From Pantoea eucrina (GTDB lineage: Bacteria > Pseudomonadota > Gammaproteobacteria > Enterobacterales > Enterobacteriaceae), in NCBI RefSeq assembly GCF_001691555.1, contig NZ_MAYN01000008.1, forward strand, positions 1,294,682 through 1,358,681: 64,000 nt of DNA, in the 5' to 3' direction. Positions 18,936-26,163 of the stretch are shown here, piece after piece. Each line of letters starts with the position of its first letter. Position 1 is the first letter of the stretch. The notes beneath the pieces were generated by a model. The model was not told the origin of the DNA and did no database searches. It worked only from the letters and a program-made list of their open reading frames with translations. A program made the position numbers and the translations under genes.

Positions 18936-19550
18936 GCCAATCCCTCAGTTTTGTTCATTAATTTATGCCGTTACGACATCGCAGCAATTCCAACAAAATA
19001 TTAACTTATGTAAGCGCTATGTAAAAACCCGTGAGTTTATGTGTTGTCAGATCCGCTAATGAATCAAGCGCAGCTTAAGACTCTCCCCCAGCCTCAGGCT
19101 CATCATGTGACTGAAATCACGTTTAATTTTGATGGATTTAATTAATCATTGCCGCAGCGATTGCGCACCTTTTGCTAAGTCACTGGCGTAACAGATGGCG
19201 CGAACGCTCGTGCGGCAGCCGATTCAGCGTCATAAAAAAGATTACTGTCAGGTACATCGCATGGCGAAAATAACGTGCATCAGTGCCCGTCCCACGCTTT
19301 GATGAAATAGATTAACGGGTCAGCATAGCCTGTGTGAGAATTATCCTGGTGCAAAGCGTCCGGAGTCATTTAATTTGCCGCTACGCCTGACAATTCCGGC
19401 CATAATCTTTATGTTGAGCTGCAGTTTAATGATTAAATATCGCAGCGTAATTTCAGTTTGGGAATTTCCTCAGCCTCTGTTTTTTCAGGAAGAGTGATAT
19501 AAATCATCTGACTGCTCTGTAGCAGATCCGCAGATAAAAAGAAGGTTATT
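18936..19550. other. 615-bp AT-rich intergenic region between gcd and the GT-D gene
   Basis: No credible coding sequence. It holds the divergent promoters of gcd and the glycosyltransferase gene and one strong CRP-like dyad (19106-19121). Base composition falls well below that of the flanking katA/gcd genes, and the drop continues into the gene at 19551, suggesting the segment arrived together with it. Confidence 0.6.
19106..19121. promoter_or_regulatory. CRP-binding site candidate upstream of gcd
   Basis: TGTGA-CTGAAA-TCACG matches the CRP consensus in nine of ten half-site bases. It lies 171 bp upstream of gcd and 430 bp from the next gene, so gcd is the likelier target. Confidence 0.55.
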
Positions 19551-20519
19551 ATGATCAGCGCAGATTCCCTTTATCGGAAAATACGGTTTCCGTTTAAATT
19601 TACTCACGCAGCATTAAAATTCCCGATTGCCCATGCACATGCACGGCAATATCAGGTTATGTCGCCTGAACAGACAATCGATTTACTGCTCAGTAACGAC
19701 AGGTTATCCGTATGCCGGTATGGGGATGGAGAACTGGAAATGACACTGTTTAAAAATATCGGTTTTCAGTCATTTGATGAGCGTCTTTCTATCAGACTGA
19801 AAGAGATCATGCGGCGCGGTACGCGTGAAGATAACCCTTGTCTGGTTTGCATGCCGGATGCCTTTCGCTCAACCCGCAATATGCGTTTAGGTTCGGCCCT
19901 GTTCTGGTTTTTTCATAAAGCCTTTTTCTTTCGCCGCTACGAGCCTTTATTAAAAAAAACGTATCAGTATGGAAATACGTCGGTGACACGCCCTTATCAT
20001 GATTATATTGATAAACAGCAGGCGACCCGCGTATTTGCAAAATTTAAGCAGCTTTTTTACGATAAAAAAATATTAATTGTTGAAGGCAGCGGCACCCGGC
20101 TGGGTATCGGCAACGACTTAATGGATGGCGCACGCGAAATTAAGCGCATTACTACGCTTAACCGTAATGCCTTTTCAGTCTATAACCAGCTCTATGCTAA
20201 TGTGCTGGCGCATGCCCGCGAATATGACCTGGTGCTGATTTCTCTAGGTCCGACGGCGACCGTGCTGGCTTACGACCTCAGTCAGCAGGGGATCCGCTGT
20301 ATCGACACCGGGCATATCGATATTGAATATGAGTGGATGCGCAGCGCAGCGCGTACTAAAACGGAAATTGCGGGTAAGAATGTGAATGAAGCGGGCGTGT
20401 TGCTCAATGACGAACAGCACGATACCGATGAGCACTATCGCAGTCAGGTTTTACTGCATGTCGGATTACCTCAGGAGCCGATGGTAAATGGTGTGATCCT
20501 GCAGCAGCCGGTTGTGTAA
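19551..20519 (+). CDS. GT-D-fold (SP_1767/DUF1792-like) glycosyltransferase
   Basis: 322 residues. Two family signatures are clear: CRYGDGELEM near the N terminus (Arg56 to Glu61) and the C-terminal LVLISLGPTATVLAYDLSQQGIRCIDTGHIDIEYEWM. Characterised GT-D enzymes transfer a sugar, such as glucose, onto glycan chains of serine-rich adhesins or capsules in Gram-positive bacteria. No acceptor or other glycan gene lies nearby, so the substrate is unknown. Cytoplasmic by sequence (no signal peptide). The gene is visibly AT-richer than its neighbours, with many AAA/TTT/ATA codons, which points to horizontal acquisition. ATG at 19551 with GAAGG upstream. Confidence 0.8.
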   Translation: MISADSLYRKIRFPFKFTHAALKFPIAHAHARQYQVMSPEQTIDLLLSNDRLSVCRYGDGELEMTLFKNIGFQSFDERLSIRLKEIMRRGTREDNPCLVCMPDAFRSTRNMRLGSALFWFFHKAFFFRRYEPLLKKTYQYGNTSVTRPYHDYIDKQQATRVFAKFKQLFYDKKILIVEGSGTRLGIGNDLMDGAREIKRITTLNRNAFSVYNQLYANVLAHAREYDLVLISLGPTATVLAYDLSQQGIRCIDTGHIDIEYEWMRSAARTKTEIAGKNVNEAGVLLNDEQHDTDEHYRSQVLLHVGLPQEPMVNGVILQQPVV

Positions 20520-20705
20520 TCCTGCACCCTCAACGCACGCTTAAGCATCCAGTCTGGTGCAGGACAGTAACCTTTACGTTTCCCCAAGCATAAAGCCCCT
20601 GCTGCCCTGCCCGGATCTCTTGCCCTCACGCTGATATGGCGCAATTTATAGATTCTGGCATTACCTTTGCTTACTCATTCCTGTGTTCTTCACAGGAGTT
20701 ATGCC

Positions 20706-22034
20706 ATGAAAGCCTCTGCTGTCCGCTATCGCATCTTTTCGTTATTGTTTCTTATCGCGCTGATTAACTACGTTGACCGCGGTGCTCTCTCCTTCGCCGC
20801 GCAGGCCATTTCGCAGCAGTTCCATTTCAGCAAGGTCGAACTGGGTGCCGTACTGGGCTACTTTGGTTTTGGCTATCTGTTTGGCTCGCTCTGCGGTGGC
20901 TTTCTCGCCGATCGGTTCGGCACGCGCAAAGTGTGGCTGATGGCTGGCGTGCTCTGGTCGCTGCTGGAGATCGCCACGGCCTGGGCAGGTGAAATTGGCG
21001 TGGCGCTGTTTGGCGGCTCCGCCATCATGGGATTCGCCGCGCTGCGCGTGCTGTTTGGCTTTGCCGAGGGGCCTGCCTACGCGCTGATGAACAAGACAAT
21101 TGCGCACTGGGCGCCGGATAATGAGCGCGGCATGGCGCTGGGTATCGGCCTGCTGAGTACGCAGGTCGGATCGCTGCTGACCGCGCCTATCGCGGTCGGC
21201 CTGCTGCTGCTGACTAACGACTGGCGCATGATGTTTATCCTGCTTGGCGTGTTTTCGCTGCTGGCGATGCTGCTGTTTGCCCGCTACTTCGCCGATACGC
21301 CGCAGCGGCATCCGGCGGCGAACGACGCTGAACGCGCGCTGATCGTGCAGGGACAGCGTGACGAAGCGCATGATGAGCGCCCGTTACCCTGGTGGCGTTT
21401 TTTCACCAGCCGCACGCTGGTATGTAATGCGCTGGGCTACTTCAGTTTTCTCTATATCACCTTTACGCTGGTCACCTGGCTGCCAAAATATCTGCAGGAT
21501 AATTTTCATTATGACCTGCACTCGCTCTGGTATATCGCCATGATCCCGTGGAGCGGCGCCTGTCTGACGGTGCTGCTTGGCGGACGCCTGGCCGATCGCC
21601 TGCTGGCGCGGACCGGTAATCTGCGGCTGGCCCGCAATGGCTTTGCGGCGATAACGCTCTGCGCCACCGCCTGCTGCTTTATGGCCATCCCGTTTGCCGG
21701 TTCGGCGGCCGCAATCATCGCCCTGATGACGCTGGGCAACGCGCTCAACGCGCTGGTCAATAATGTTTACTGGTCGGTGGTGATAGACGTTACGCCAAAG
21801 GCGTCGGTGGGTGCTTTCAGCGGCATGACGCTGGCAATCGCGAATCTGGCTGCGATTATCTCACCCATGCTGTGCGGCTGGCTGGCGGAGTATTATGGCT
21901 ATAACGCCATGTTCACCGTGACTGCCGTTATCGCCTTTGTCAGCATGCTGGCCATGACATTGCTGCAGCCAGAGAAACGCCTGCAGCCAGCCAGCACGGT
22001 TGCGCCAGCGCCGGAAGCCAGGATCATGTTGTAG
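20706..22034 (+). CDS. MFS transporter, anion:cation symporter-like
   Basis: 442 residues, about 12 transmembrane helices. The N-terminal INYVDRGALSFAAQAI and FLADRFGTRKVW (loop 2-3 MFS motif) and FGFAEGPAYALMNKTIAHW resemble the ACS family that carries organic anions such as hexuronates, galactonate or glucarate. The exact substrate cannot be read from the sequence, and no catabolic genes adjoin it. The start MKASAVRYR at 20706 has CAGGAG eight bases upstream; the in-frame start at 20667 lacks one. A repeat block follows the stop codon directly. Confidence 0.85.
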   Translation: MKASAVRYRIFSLLFLIALINYVDRGALSFAAQAISQQFHFSKVELGAVLGYFGFGYLFGSLCGGFLADRFGTRKVWLMAGVLWSLLEIATAWAGEIGVALFGGSAIMGFAALRVLFGFAEGPAYALMNKTIAHWAPDNERGMALGIGLLSTQVGSLLTAPIAVGLLLLTNDWRMMFILLGVFSLLAMLLFARYFADTPQRHPAANDAERALIVQGQRDEAHDERPLPWWRFFTSRTLVCNALGYFSFLYITFTLVTWLPKYLQDNFHYDLHSLWYIAMIPWSGACLTVLLGGRLADRLLARTGNLRLARNGFAAITLCATACCFMAIPFAGSAAAIIALMTLGNALNALVNNVYWSVVIDVTPKASVGAFSGMTLAIANLAAIISPMLCGWLAEYYGYNAMFTVTAVIAFVSMLAMTLLQPEKRLQPASTVAPAPEARIML

Positions 22035-22057
22035 GGGCGTCATTTATGGCGCTCTGG
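22031..22057. repeat. Direct repeat copy 1 (enterobacterial intergenic repeat type)
   Basis: A 27-bp unit containing GGCGTCATTTATGGCGCTCT, repeated at 22125-22151 with two differences. It overlaps the stop codon of the MFS gene. The core is a near-palindrome, as in short intergenic REP-type elements. Confidence 0.7.
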
Positions 22058-22081
22058 CCCGGGATAGACATCTGCCTCCAT

Positions 22082-22101
22082 GGGCCGCATGAATGCGGCC
22101 C
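22082..22101. repeat. Perfect inverted repeat inside the repeat block
   Basis: GGGCCGCAT-GA-ATGCGGCCC, a 9-bp stem with a 2-nt loop, sits between the two direct repeats. It may form an RNA hairpin at the 3' end of the MFS transcript. Confidence 0.7.
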
Positions 22102-22124
22102 CTGCGGAGATACTACGTCATTCC

Positions 22125-22151
22125 GCAGGGGCGCCATTTATGGCGCTCTGG
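22125..22151. repeat. Direct repeat copy 2
   Basis: Second 27-bp copy (GGCGCCATTTATGGCGCTCT core), 94 bp after the first. Together with the inverted repeat it forms a composite intergenic repeat. Confidence 0.7.
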
Positions 22152-22217
22152 TTGCATGTAAAATCCGGTGTTAAATGGATACGCCAGGGCCGCATGCAGA
22201 CAGCCTGAGCGGCCACG

Positions 22218-22246
22218 AAAAAAGGCGGAGGGGTGAGCTCCGCCTT
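22218..22246 (-). terminator. Terminator of the tisB-like transcript
   Basis: Read leftward, GGCGGAG-CTCACCC-CTCCGCC is followed by TTTTTT, beginning 17 bp after the small ORF's stop codon. A textbook rho-independent terminator on the minus strand. Confidence 0.85.
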
Positions 22247-22260
22247 GTTTCAAGTTCCGG

Positions 22261-22350
22261 TCAGTGCGCCTGACCGGTCAGTTGCAAAAGGGCAACGATG
22301 ATTTGCAGGATAATCCGGACAATGTCCAGGAGCAATCGCACAAGTTCCAT
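22261..22350 (-). CDS. tisB: TisB-like 29-residue membrane toxin (SOS-induced type I toxin)
   Basis: ATG at 22348-22350, stop at 22261-22263: 29 codons, the same length as E. coli TisB. The peptide is almost entirely hydrophobic with spaced charges, starting MELVRLLLDIVRI and continuing IVALLQLTGQAH. It shares the M-x-LV start and the IVA-x-LQL segment with TisB. TisB inserts in the inner membrane, collapses the proton-motive force and promotes persistence after DNA damage. Context supports the call: GAGGAGAAGGA Shine-Dalgarno, roughly 205-nt leader, LexA box at the promoter, a rho-independent terminator, and a divergent RNA with 17-nt complementarity to the leader. A longer in-frame reading from 22554 is non-coding leader. 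The name rests on similarity and architecture, not on experiment. Confidence 0.8.
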   Translation of the reverse strand: MELVRLLLDIVRIILQIIVALLQLTGQAH

Positions 22351-22432
22351 CACTTTCCTTCTCCTCTGACAGGAGCGCGCGCCATTCAGCGGCCGGGACC
22401 CTGACCCTACCCGCCGGCCGCCTGAGCACATC

Positions 22433-22449
22433 TGTGAGGAGCGCTGAGC
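22433..22449 (-). promoter_or_regulatory. Predicted antisense-RNA target in the tisB leader
   Basis: These 17 plus-strand bases (TGTGAGGAGCGCTGAGC) are repeated at 22626-22642 with one C-to-T change. The leftward mRNA carries the complement, so the divergent RNA can pair over 17 nt with a single G-U wobble. The target lies 83 nt upstream of the toxin ATG, comparable to the standby site used in E. coli tisB. Confidence 0.7.
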
Positions 22450-22560
22450 GGCACTCATTGCTAAAGCCACAGGCCAGCACCACCTGAAACCTGCCGGGAT
22501 TTGACTATCCGCGCCCCTGAGAGTCATCAGAAAGCAACGATACTCCGCCCGCACTCAACA

Positions 22561-22576
22561 CTGTATAACCATACAG
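22561..22576. promoter_or_regulatory. LexA (SOS) box
   Basis: CTGTATAACCATACAG fits CTGT-N8-ACAG exactly. The flanks (AC before, TA after) also match the extended consensus. On the minus strand it overlaps a -10-like TATACA, so LexA would block the tisB promoter, with transcription starting near 22555. Confidence 0.88.
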
Positions 22577-22590
22577 TAATTTCCTGAAAC

Positions 22591-22619
22591 TTGAAATATT
22601 TCCCGTCACATTTTATGAT
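22591..22619 (+). promoter_or_regulatory. Sigma-70 promoter for the antitoxin-like RNA
   Basis: TTGAAA (22591-22596), a 17-bp spacer and TATGAT (22614-22619) predict a start at about 22625-22627, exactly where the complementarity to the tisB leader begins. It lies outside the LexA box, so expression should be constitutive. Confidence 0.75.
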
Positions 22620-22625
22620 TCGCTG

Positions 22626-22722
22626 TGTGAGGAGTGCTGAGCACCCCGTTCGCCGCGCGGTTACCCGCCGCTTAAGCGAACCAAAAAAAAGGATTTGGCT
22701 GACCAGCCAAATCCTTTTCTAT
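22626..22722 (+). ncRNA. istR: IstR-1-like antitoxin small RNA (predicted)
   Basis: A predicted RNA of about 95 nt between the promoter above and the hairpin terminator at 22691-22714. Its 5' end, TGTGAGGAGTGCTGAGC, can pair with the tisB leader. E. coli IstR-1 is about 75 nt, constitutive, divergent from tisAB, and acts from its 5' part; everything seen here is parallel. A GCGGTTACC stretch at 22657-22665 resembles a part of E. coli IstR-1 as I remember it. A longer LexA-controlled form starting near the SOS box (IstR-2-like, about 150 nt) is possible. Predicted from sequence only. Confidence 0.7.
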
Positions 22723-22725
22723 TTT
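22683..22725. terminator. Bidirectional terminator between istR-like RNA and sugar dehydrogenase gene
   Basis: Stem GGATTTGGCT / AGCCAAATCC with a GACC loop, flanked by eight A residues on the left and TTTTCTATTTTT on the right. It can end the rightward small RNA and the leftward transcript of the gene that stops at 22738. Confidence 0.9.
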
Positions 22726-22737
22726 TACCGGTAAAAA

Positions 22738-24033
22738 CTACTGCGCCGCGCTGATGCGCCAGATCGCATCACCCGCATCGTCCGCGATTAGTACCCCGCC
22801 CTGATTATCCGTTGCCAGCCCCACCGGCAAACCGCGCACGTTTTTCTGATCGTCCGTGAGGAATCCGGTGACCACCGGCTGTGGTTCACCCACCGGCATG
22901 CCGTTTTCAAATTTAACCCACACCACTTTGTAGCCATTAAGCGGCGTCCGGTTCCAGCTGCCGTGCTCGCTGATAAACGCACCACCGCGATATTGCGGCA
23001 TATTGTCTGCGCCGTAGAACAGCAATCCGAGCGGTGCAACATGCGAACTCAGGGCGTAGTCCGGCTTGATCGCTTTCGCTACCAGATCAGGCCGCTGCGG
23101 GCGGACCCGATCATCCACGTGCTGGCCAAAATAGCTCCAGGGCCAGCCGTAGAAGCCGTTGTCCTGCACTGAGGTCAGATAGTCAGGAACCAGATCGGAA
23201 CCAATTTCATCGCGCTCATTTGCAATGGCCCACAGCTTACCGCTCTGCGGCTCCCACTGCAGCCCGGTGGGATTGCGGATGCCGCTGGCGTAGATGCGGC
23301 TCGCGCCGCTGGCTGCATCCACTTCCCAGACCGCCGCACGCTGATACTCGGCACCCAGTCCATTTTCGGTGATATTGCTGTTAGAGCCGACACCGACATA
23401 GAGTTTACTGCCGTCCTGGCTGGCAAGCAGTGCTTTGGTCCAGTGGTGGTTGAGCTCACCCCCCGGCAGCGCCGTTACCTCTTCCGGCGCGGTGCGGATT
23501 TCCGTTTGCCCGGTCTGATAAGGGAACTTCACCAGGCTGTCGGCATTAGCCACGTAAAGCGTGTTGCCAATCAGCTGCATACCAAAAGGCGCGTTCAGGT
23601 TTTCGATAAAGAGATGCTGCTCCCATTTACCGTTGACGTTACGCAGCAGCGAGATACGGTTGCCGCCCGGCGCACCTTTGCCTGAGGATTTCTGCACAAT
23701 GCCCATGATGAGCTGCTTCGGGGCCGTTACCGGATTTTTCACCCCGTTGGCCTCGGCCACCAGCACATCGCCGTTTGGCAAAACATAGAGCTGGCGCGGG
23801 TGCATCAGCTTCGCCGGGATCCGCTCTATCTTCAGACCGTCCGCCACTTTTGGCGTTTCACCGGTTTTCCACGGCGTCCCCTCCGGCACCTGCATAGGCG
23901 GCATGAAAAAATTCTGCGCTTTTGGCAGCTCGGGATTCGGTCCGATCTGTTTTTGCGGATCGAGAGAGGATCCGCTGTCGCAGGCGCTCAGCAGCGCAGC
24001 AAGACTGACAGCACTCAGAATGCGCAGTTTCAT
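22738..24033 (-). CDS. Lipoprotein sorbosone-dehydrogenase-family (PQQ-type) sugar dehydrogenase
   Basis: 431 residues. Signal peptide with lipobox LLSAC places Cys18 as the lipidated residue, so it should be anchored on the periplasmic side of an envelope membrane. The body is a six-bladed propeller of the soluble aldose/L-sorbosone dehydrogenase class: HPRQLYVLPNGDVLVAEANG, GIRNPTGLQWEPQSGKLWAIANERDEIG, FISEHGSWNRTPLNGYKVVWV and GVLIADDAGDAIWRI. Relatives (YliI/Asd, soluble Gdh) bind PQQ and oxidise aldose sugars; the actual substrate is unknown. It is translationally coupled to the upstream DUF2231-like gene (ATGA overlap). Family membership is clear, PQQ use is likely. Confidence 0.82.
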   Translation of the reverse strand: MKLRILSAVSLAALLSACDSGSSLDPQKQIGPNPELPKAQNFFMPPMQVPEGTPWKTGETPKVADGLKIERIPAKLMHPRQLYVLPNGDVLVAEANGVKNPVTAPKQLIMGIVQKSSGKGAPGGNRISLLRNVNGKWEQHLFIENLNAPFGMQLIGNTLYVANADSLVKFPYQTGQTEIRTAPEEVTALPGGELNHHWTKALLASQDGSKLYVGVGSNSNITENGLGAEYQRAAVWEVDAASGASRIYASGIRNPTGLQWEPQSGKLWAIANERDEIGSDLVPDYLTSVQDNGFYGWPWSYFGQHVDDRVRPQRPDLVAKAIKPDYALSSHVAPLGLLFYGADNMPQYRGGAFISEHGSWNRTPLNGYKVVWVKFENGMPVGEPQPVVTGFLTDDQKNVRGLPVGLATDNQGGVLIADDAGDAIWRISAAQ

Positions 24034-24452
24034 GGACGACCTCCCGGGATACGACGCGCGCGCAGCGCCAGCTGTACGTTGGCGATCAGCAGCAGCGCCA
24101 CCACTATGGTCGACAGCGTAACGCCCACAGGTACCACCGCATACGCATCACGGCTATGAATAAAGGCGTTAACAATGGCCACCAGTATGGCCAGCAGCGA
24201 GAGCCAGAAGTGGGTTTTCTCACCGGCGGTGACGCCGCGAAACAGATGAATCAGGCTGATAATTCGCGGCAGAATAGCCAGCAGCAGACCAAACACAATC
24301 AGCCAGCTGGCGGCTTTTGTCCACATCACCACGAAGGTCTGCAGATAGAGGATATCAAACAGCCAGGCGGCAAAAAAAAAGCCCAGCGGCAGTGGCTCCA
24401 GCAAGGCATACAGCGTAATGCCGAACGCCGACTTTCCCGAGGTATGAAACAT
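24030..24452 (-). CDS. DUF2231-type small integral membrane protein
   Basis: 140 residues with four hydrophobic helices (ITLYALLEPLPLGFFFAAWLFDI, WLIVFGLLLAILPRIISLI, LSLLAILVAIVNAFI, VTLSTIVVALLLIANVQLAL). The arrangement and the conserved N-terminal PLPLGFF and internal DAY residues fit the DUF2231 family, whose members are frequently encoded next to sorbosone-dehydrogenase-like proteins. It may be a membrane electron-transfer or anchoring partner; that is inference. GGGAG lies upstream of the ATG at 24452, and the stop overlaps the next gene's start, so the two genes form an operon. Confidence 0.7.
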   Translation of the reverse strand: MFHTSGKSAFGITLYALLEPLPLGFFFAAWLFDILYLQTFVVMWTKAASWLIVFGLLLAILPRIISLIHLFRGVTAGEKTHFWLSLLAILVAIVNAFIHSRDAYAVVPVGVTLSTIVVALLLIANVQLALRARRIPGGRP

Positions 24453-24563
24453 GGCACGCTCCCTTTAGAGTTTTCAGACGGCGGCGAGCCGACAGGCTTC
24501 GCCACGCCGCCAGAGAAATATTAGTAAAGATAAAGGGTAATGCGCAGAAAACCGGCAAAAAAG

Positions 24564-25400
24564 CTAGCAGTGCGGCCGGTAGTGGGCCAGTTCGCGCGCA
24601 TCGTGGCTGCAAAACAGCGCAACGCCGCTCTGGGGCTGCAGCGAAAGTTCACGCAGCCGCTGCTGATTGATGCGCCACGCCTCGCGATCGCTGCACATGA
24701 GGCGCTGATAAGCGCGCAGACCCGGCGTGCAGTGGCGTCGGGTGTGATGCATCTCTCCACGATAGAACCAGGCATCGCCGCCATGCAGCAGCCAGCCATC
24801 GCCGTGGCGGATCGCCACGCCTGCGTGTCCGGCGGTGTGTCCCGGCAGCGGCACCAGCAGGATCTCATCGCTGAGATCGTCTATGGCTCTGACCGCATCA
24901 AACCCGAACCAGCGTTCACCCTCACTGGCGTAGCCGCGCCAGCCATCGTGCGCGGTCCACTGCTGTGGCCGGAAGCGCTGACGCGCCAGCCAGCTCTGCT
25001 CACGTCCGCTGCGTACCGTATCAAGCTCGCGCTGCAGGAGATGGATCCGCGCCGCCGGAAAATCACTGATGCCGCCTGCATGATCAAAATCGAGATGGGT
25101 CAGAATAATATGCCGGACATCTTCGGCCTGAAAACCCAGCAGCTGAATTTGTCTCAGTGCACTCATCCGTTCACTGTAATGAATATTATTCAGCAGACGA
25201 AAAAAACCGGAAAGCCGGCGTTCCGGATAGCGCATATCATTAATTCCCAGTCCGGTATCCACCAGAATCAGGCCATGCCGATCGCTTTCAATTAACAGAC
25301 AATGACACACCAGTTCAGCAAAGGGGCCACGGCTGAAGCCATCAAACAGCGCCCCGCCCAGCGGGCACATGCAACCACAGTTCAGATGATGAATACGCAT
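24564..25400 (-). CDS. MBL-fold metallo-hydrolase (lactonase-like)
   Basis: 278 residues with a metallo-beta-lactamase fold. The metal motif is LTHLDFDHAGG (His102, Asp104, Asp106, His107), where the second histidine of the usual HxHxDH is aspartate, as in a subgroup related to quorum-quenching lactonases. Further ligands are expected in PLPGHTAGHAG and LLHGGDAWF. N-terminal HHLNCGCMCPLGG is cysteine-rich. Such proteins hydrolyse lactones or related esters; acyl-homoserine lactones are possible substrates but unproven. Stand-alone, followed leftward by about 110 bp without a gene and then the DUF2231 gene. Cytoplasmic (no signal peptide). Confidence 0.75.
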   Translation of the reverse strand: MRIHHLNCGCMCPLGGALFDGFSRGPFAELVCHCLLIESDRHGLILVDTGLGINDMRYPERRLSGFFRLLNNIHYSERMSALRQIQLLGFQAEDVRHIILTHLDFDHAGGISDFPAARIHLLQRELDTVRSGREQSWLARQRFRPQQWTAHDGWRGYASEGERWFGFDAVRAIDDLSDEILLVPLPGHTAGHAGVAIRHGDGWLLHGGDAWFYRGEMHHTRRHCTPGLRAYQRLMCSDREAWRINQQRLRELSLQPQSGVALFCSHDARELAHYRPHC

Positions 25401-25628
25401 CCTCTCTCTCCCTGCGGCGCATAAAAATATTCCGCCGCTATAATCAGAAATTAGTCTGTTATTCAGGTATGCATCAGTTGCGGCATTATTGCAAAAAAAA
25501 TTAATGACTGAATTAAATAAGCCAGTTGCAAATAAAAAAATAACCGCAGCGCGTAGTGAGTTTGCCGGATAATTATAAATGATTTCTTTTGGAGATTATT
25601 AAACAAGTAAAATTGAGCCACGTATTAT

Positions 25629-25653
25629 TAAAAAAGGCGCCCGCAGGCGCCCG
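25629..25653 (-). terminator. Terminator of the scsABCD operon
   Basis: Read leftward, a GGCGCC-rich stem with a short TGCG loop is followed by six T residues, starting 3 bp after the scsD stop codon. Confidence 0.8.
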
Positions 25654-25656
25654 TTA

Positions 25657-26163
25657 TTATCCGCTGAACTGTGCAGCCCACCATAAACGCAGCATCAGTC
25701 CCCAGCGGCTGCTCCAGCCGCTGGTGGTACTGGTCACCCGGCCCTGATAAAGCACGATAAAGGTTGGCGTAGCCGCAATGTGCCAGCGCTGCCCCAGCTC
25801 ACCGCGCGCGTCATTAACGGCTATGCCCTGCAGCCCTTTTTTTGCCAGCTGTTGTGTCACCTGCGCATCTGAACCCGATCGCAGCGCCACGCTTACCACC
25901 GGCACGCCCTGCTGGCTGAGTCTCGCCACAACCGGCGTGGTCAGTTTGCAAACGCCGCACCAGCTGGCCCAGACGTAAACCAGCACCGGTTTTGATGCGC
26001 TCAGCCCGGCCAGGCTCTGCTCACCCTGCAGCGTGGTGAGCGGCTGCTGTGCCAGATCGGCAGGCAGCTGCGGCGCGCGCAGCCAGTCAGCCGCCAGCAT
26101 AATCAGCACGCCTGCCAGCAGCAGCCAGAGCGCTTCACGCAGCCAGCGCTTCAGCCGGCTCAC
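25657..26163 (-). CDS. scsD: ScsD, membrane-anchored thioredoxin-like protein
   Basis: 168 residues: an N-terminal membrane anchor (ALWLLLAGVLIMLAADWL) and a thioredoxin-fold domain with the WCGVC active site (Cys69, Cys72) and the cis-proline loop ATPTFIV. ScsD belongs to the suppressor-of-copper-sensitivity system and is thought to act as a periplasmic thiol-disulfide protein. Its start overlaps the scsC stop by 4 bp, so the genes are translationally coupled. Confidence 0.9.
   Translation of the reverse strand: MSRLKRWLREALWLLLAGVLIMLAADWLRAPQLPADLAQQPLTTLQGEQSLAGLSASKPVLVYVWASWCGVCKLTTPVVARLSQQGVPVVSVALRSGSDAQVTQQLAKKGLQGIAVNDARGELGQRWHIAATPTFIVLYQGRVTSTTSGWSSRWGLMLRLWWAAQFSG

Noticed and set aside
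20521..20563. Inverted repeat CCTGCACC / GGTGCAGG after the GT-D gene as a terminator
   Set aside because: The loop is 27 nt and there is no U-tract.
22250..22483. 77-codon frame overlapping the tisB leader, possible TisA
   Set aside because: It has no good Shine-Dalgarno sequence and its sequence is arginine-rich and low-complexity like a non-coding frame. The region is better explained as an untranslated leader.
22409..22670. A second shared 9-mer (TACCCGCCG at 22409-22417 and 22662-22670) as extra pairing between the small RNA and the leader
   Set aside because: The order relative to the 17-nt seed is reversed, so both could not pair in one continuous antiparallel duplex.
24470..24563. 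Possible small gene between the MBL and DUF2231 genes
   Set aside because: No start codon with a ribosome-binding site and no conserved-looking peptide.
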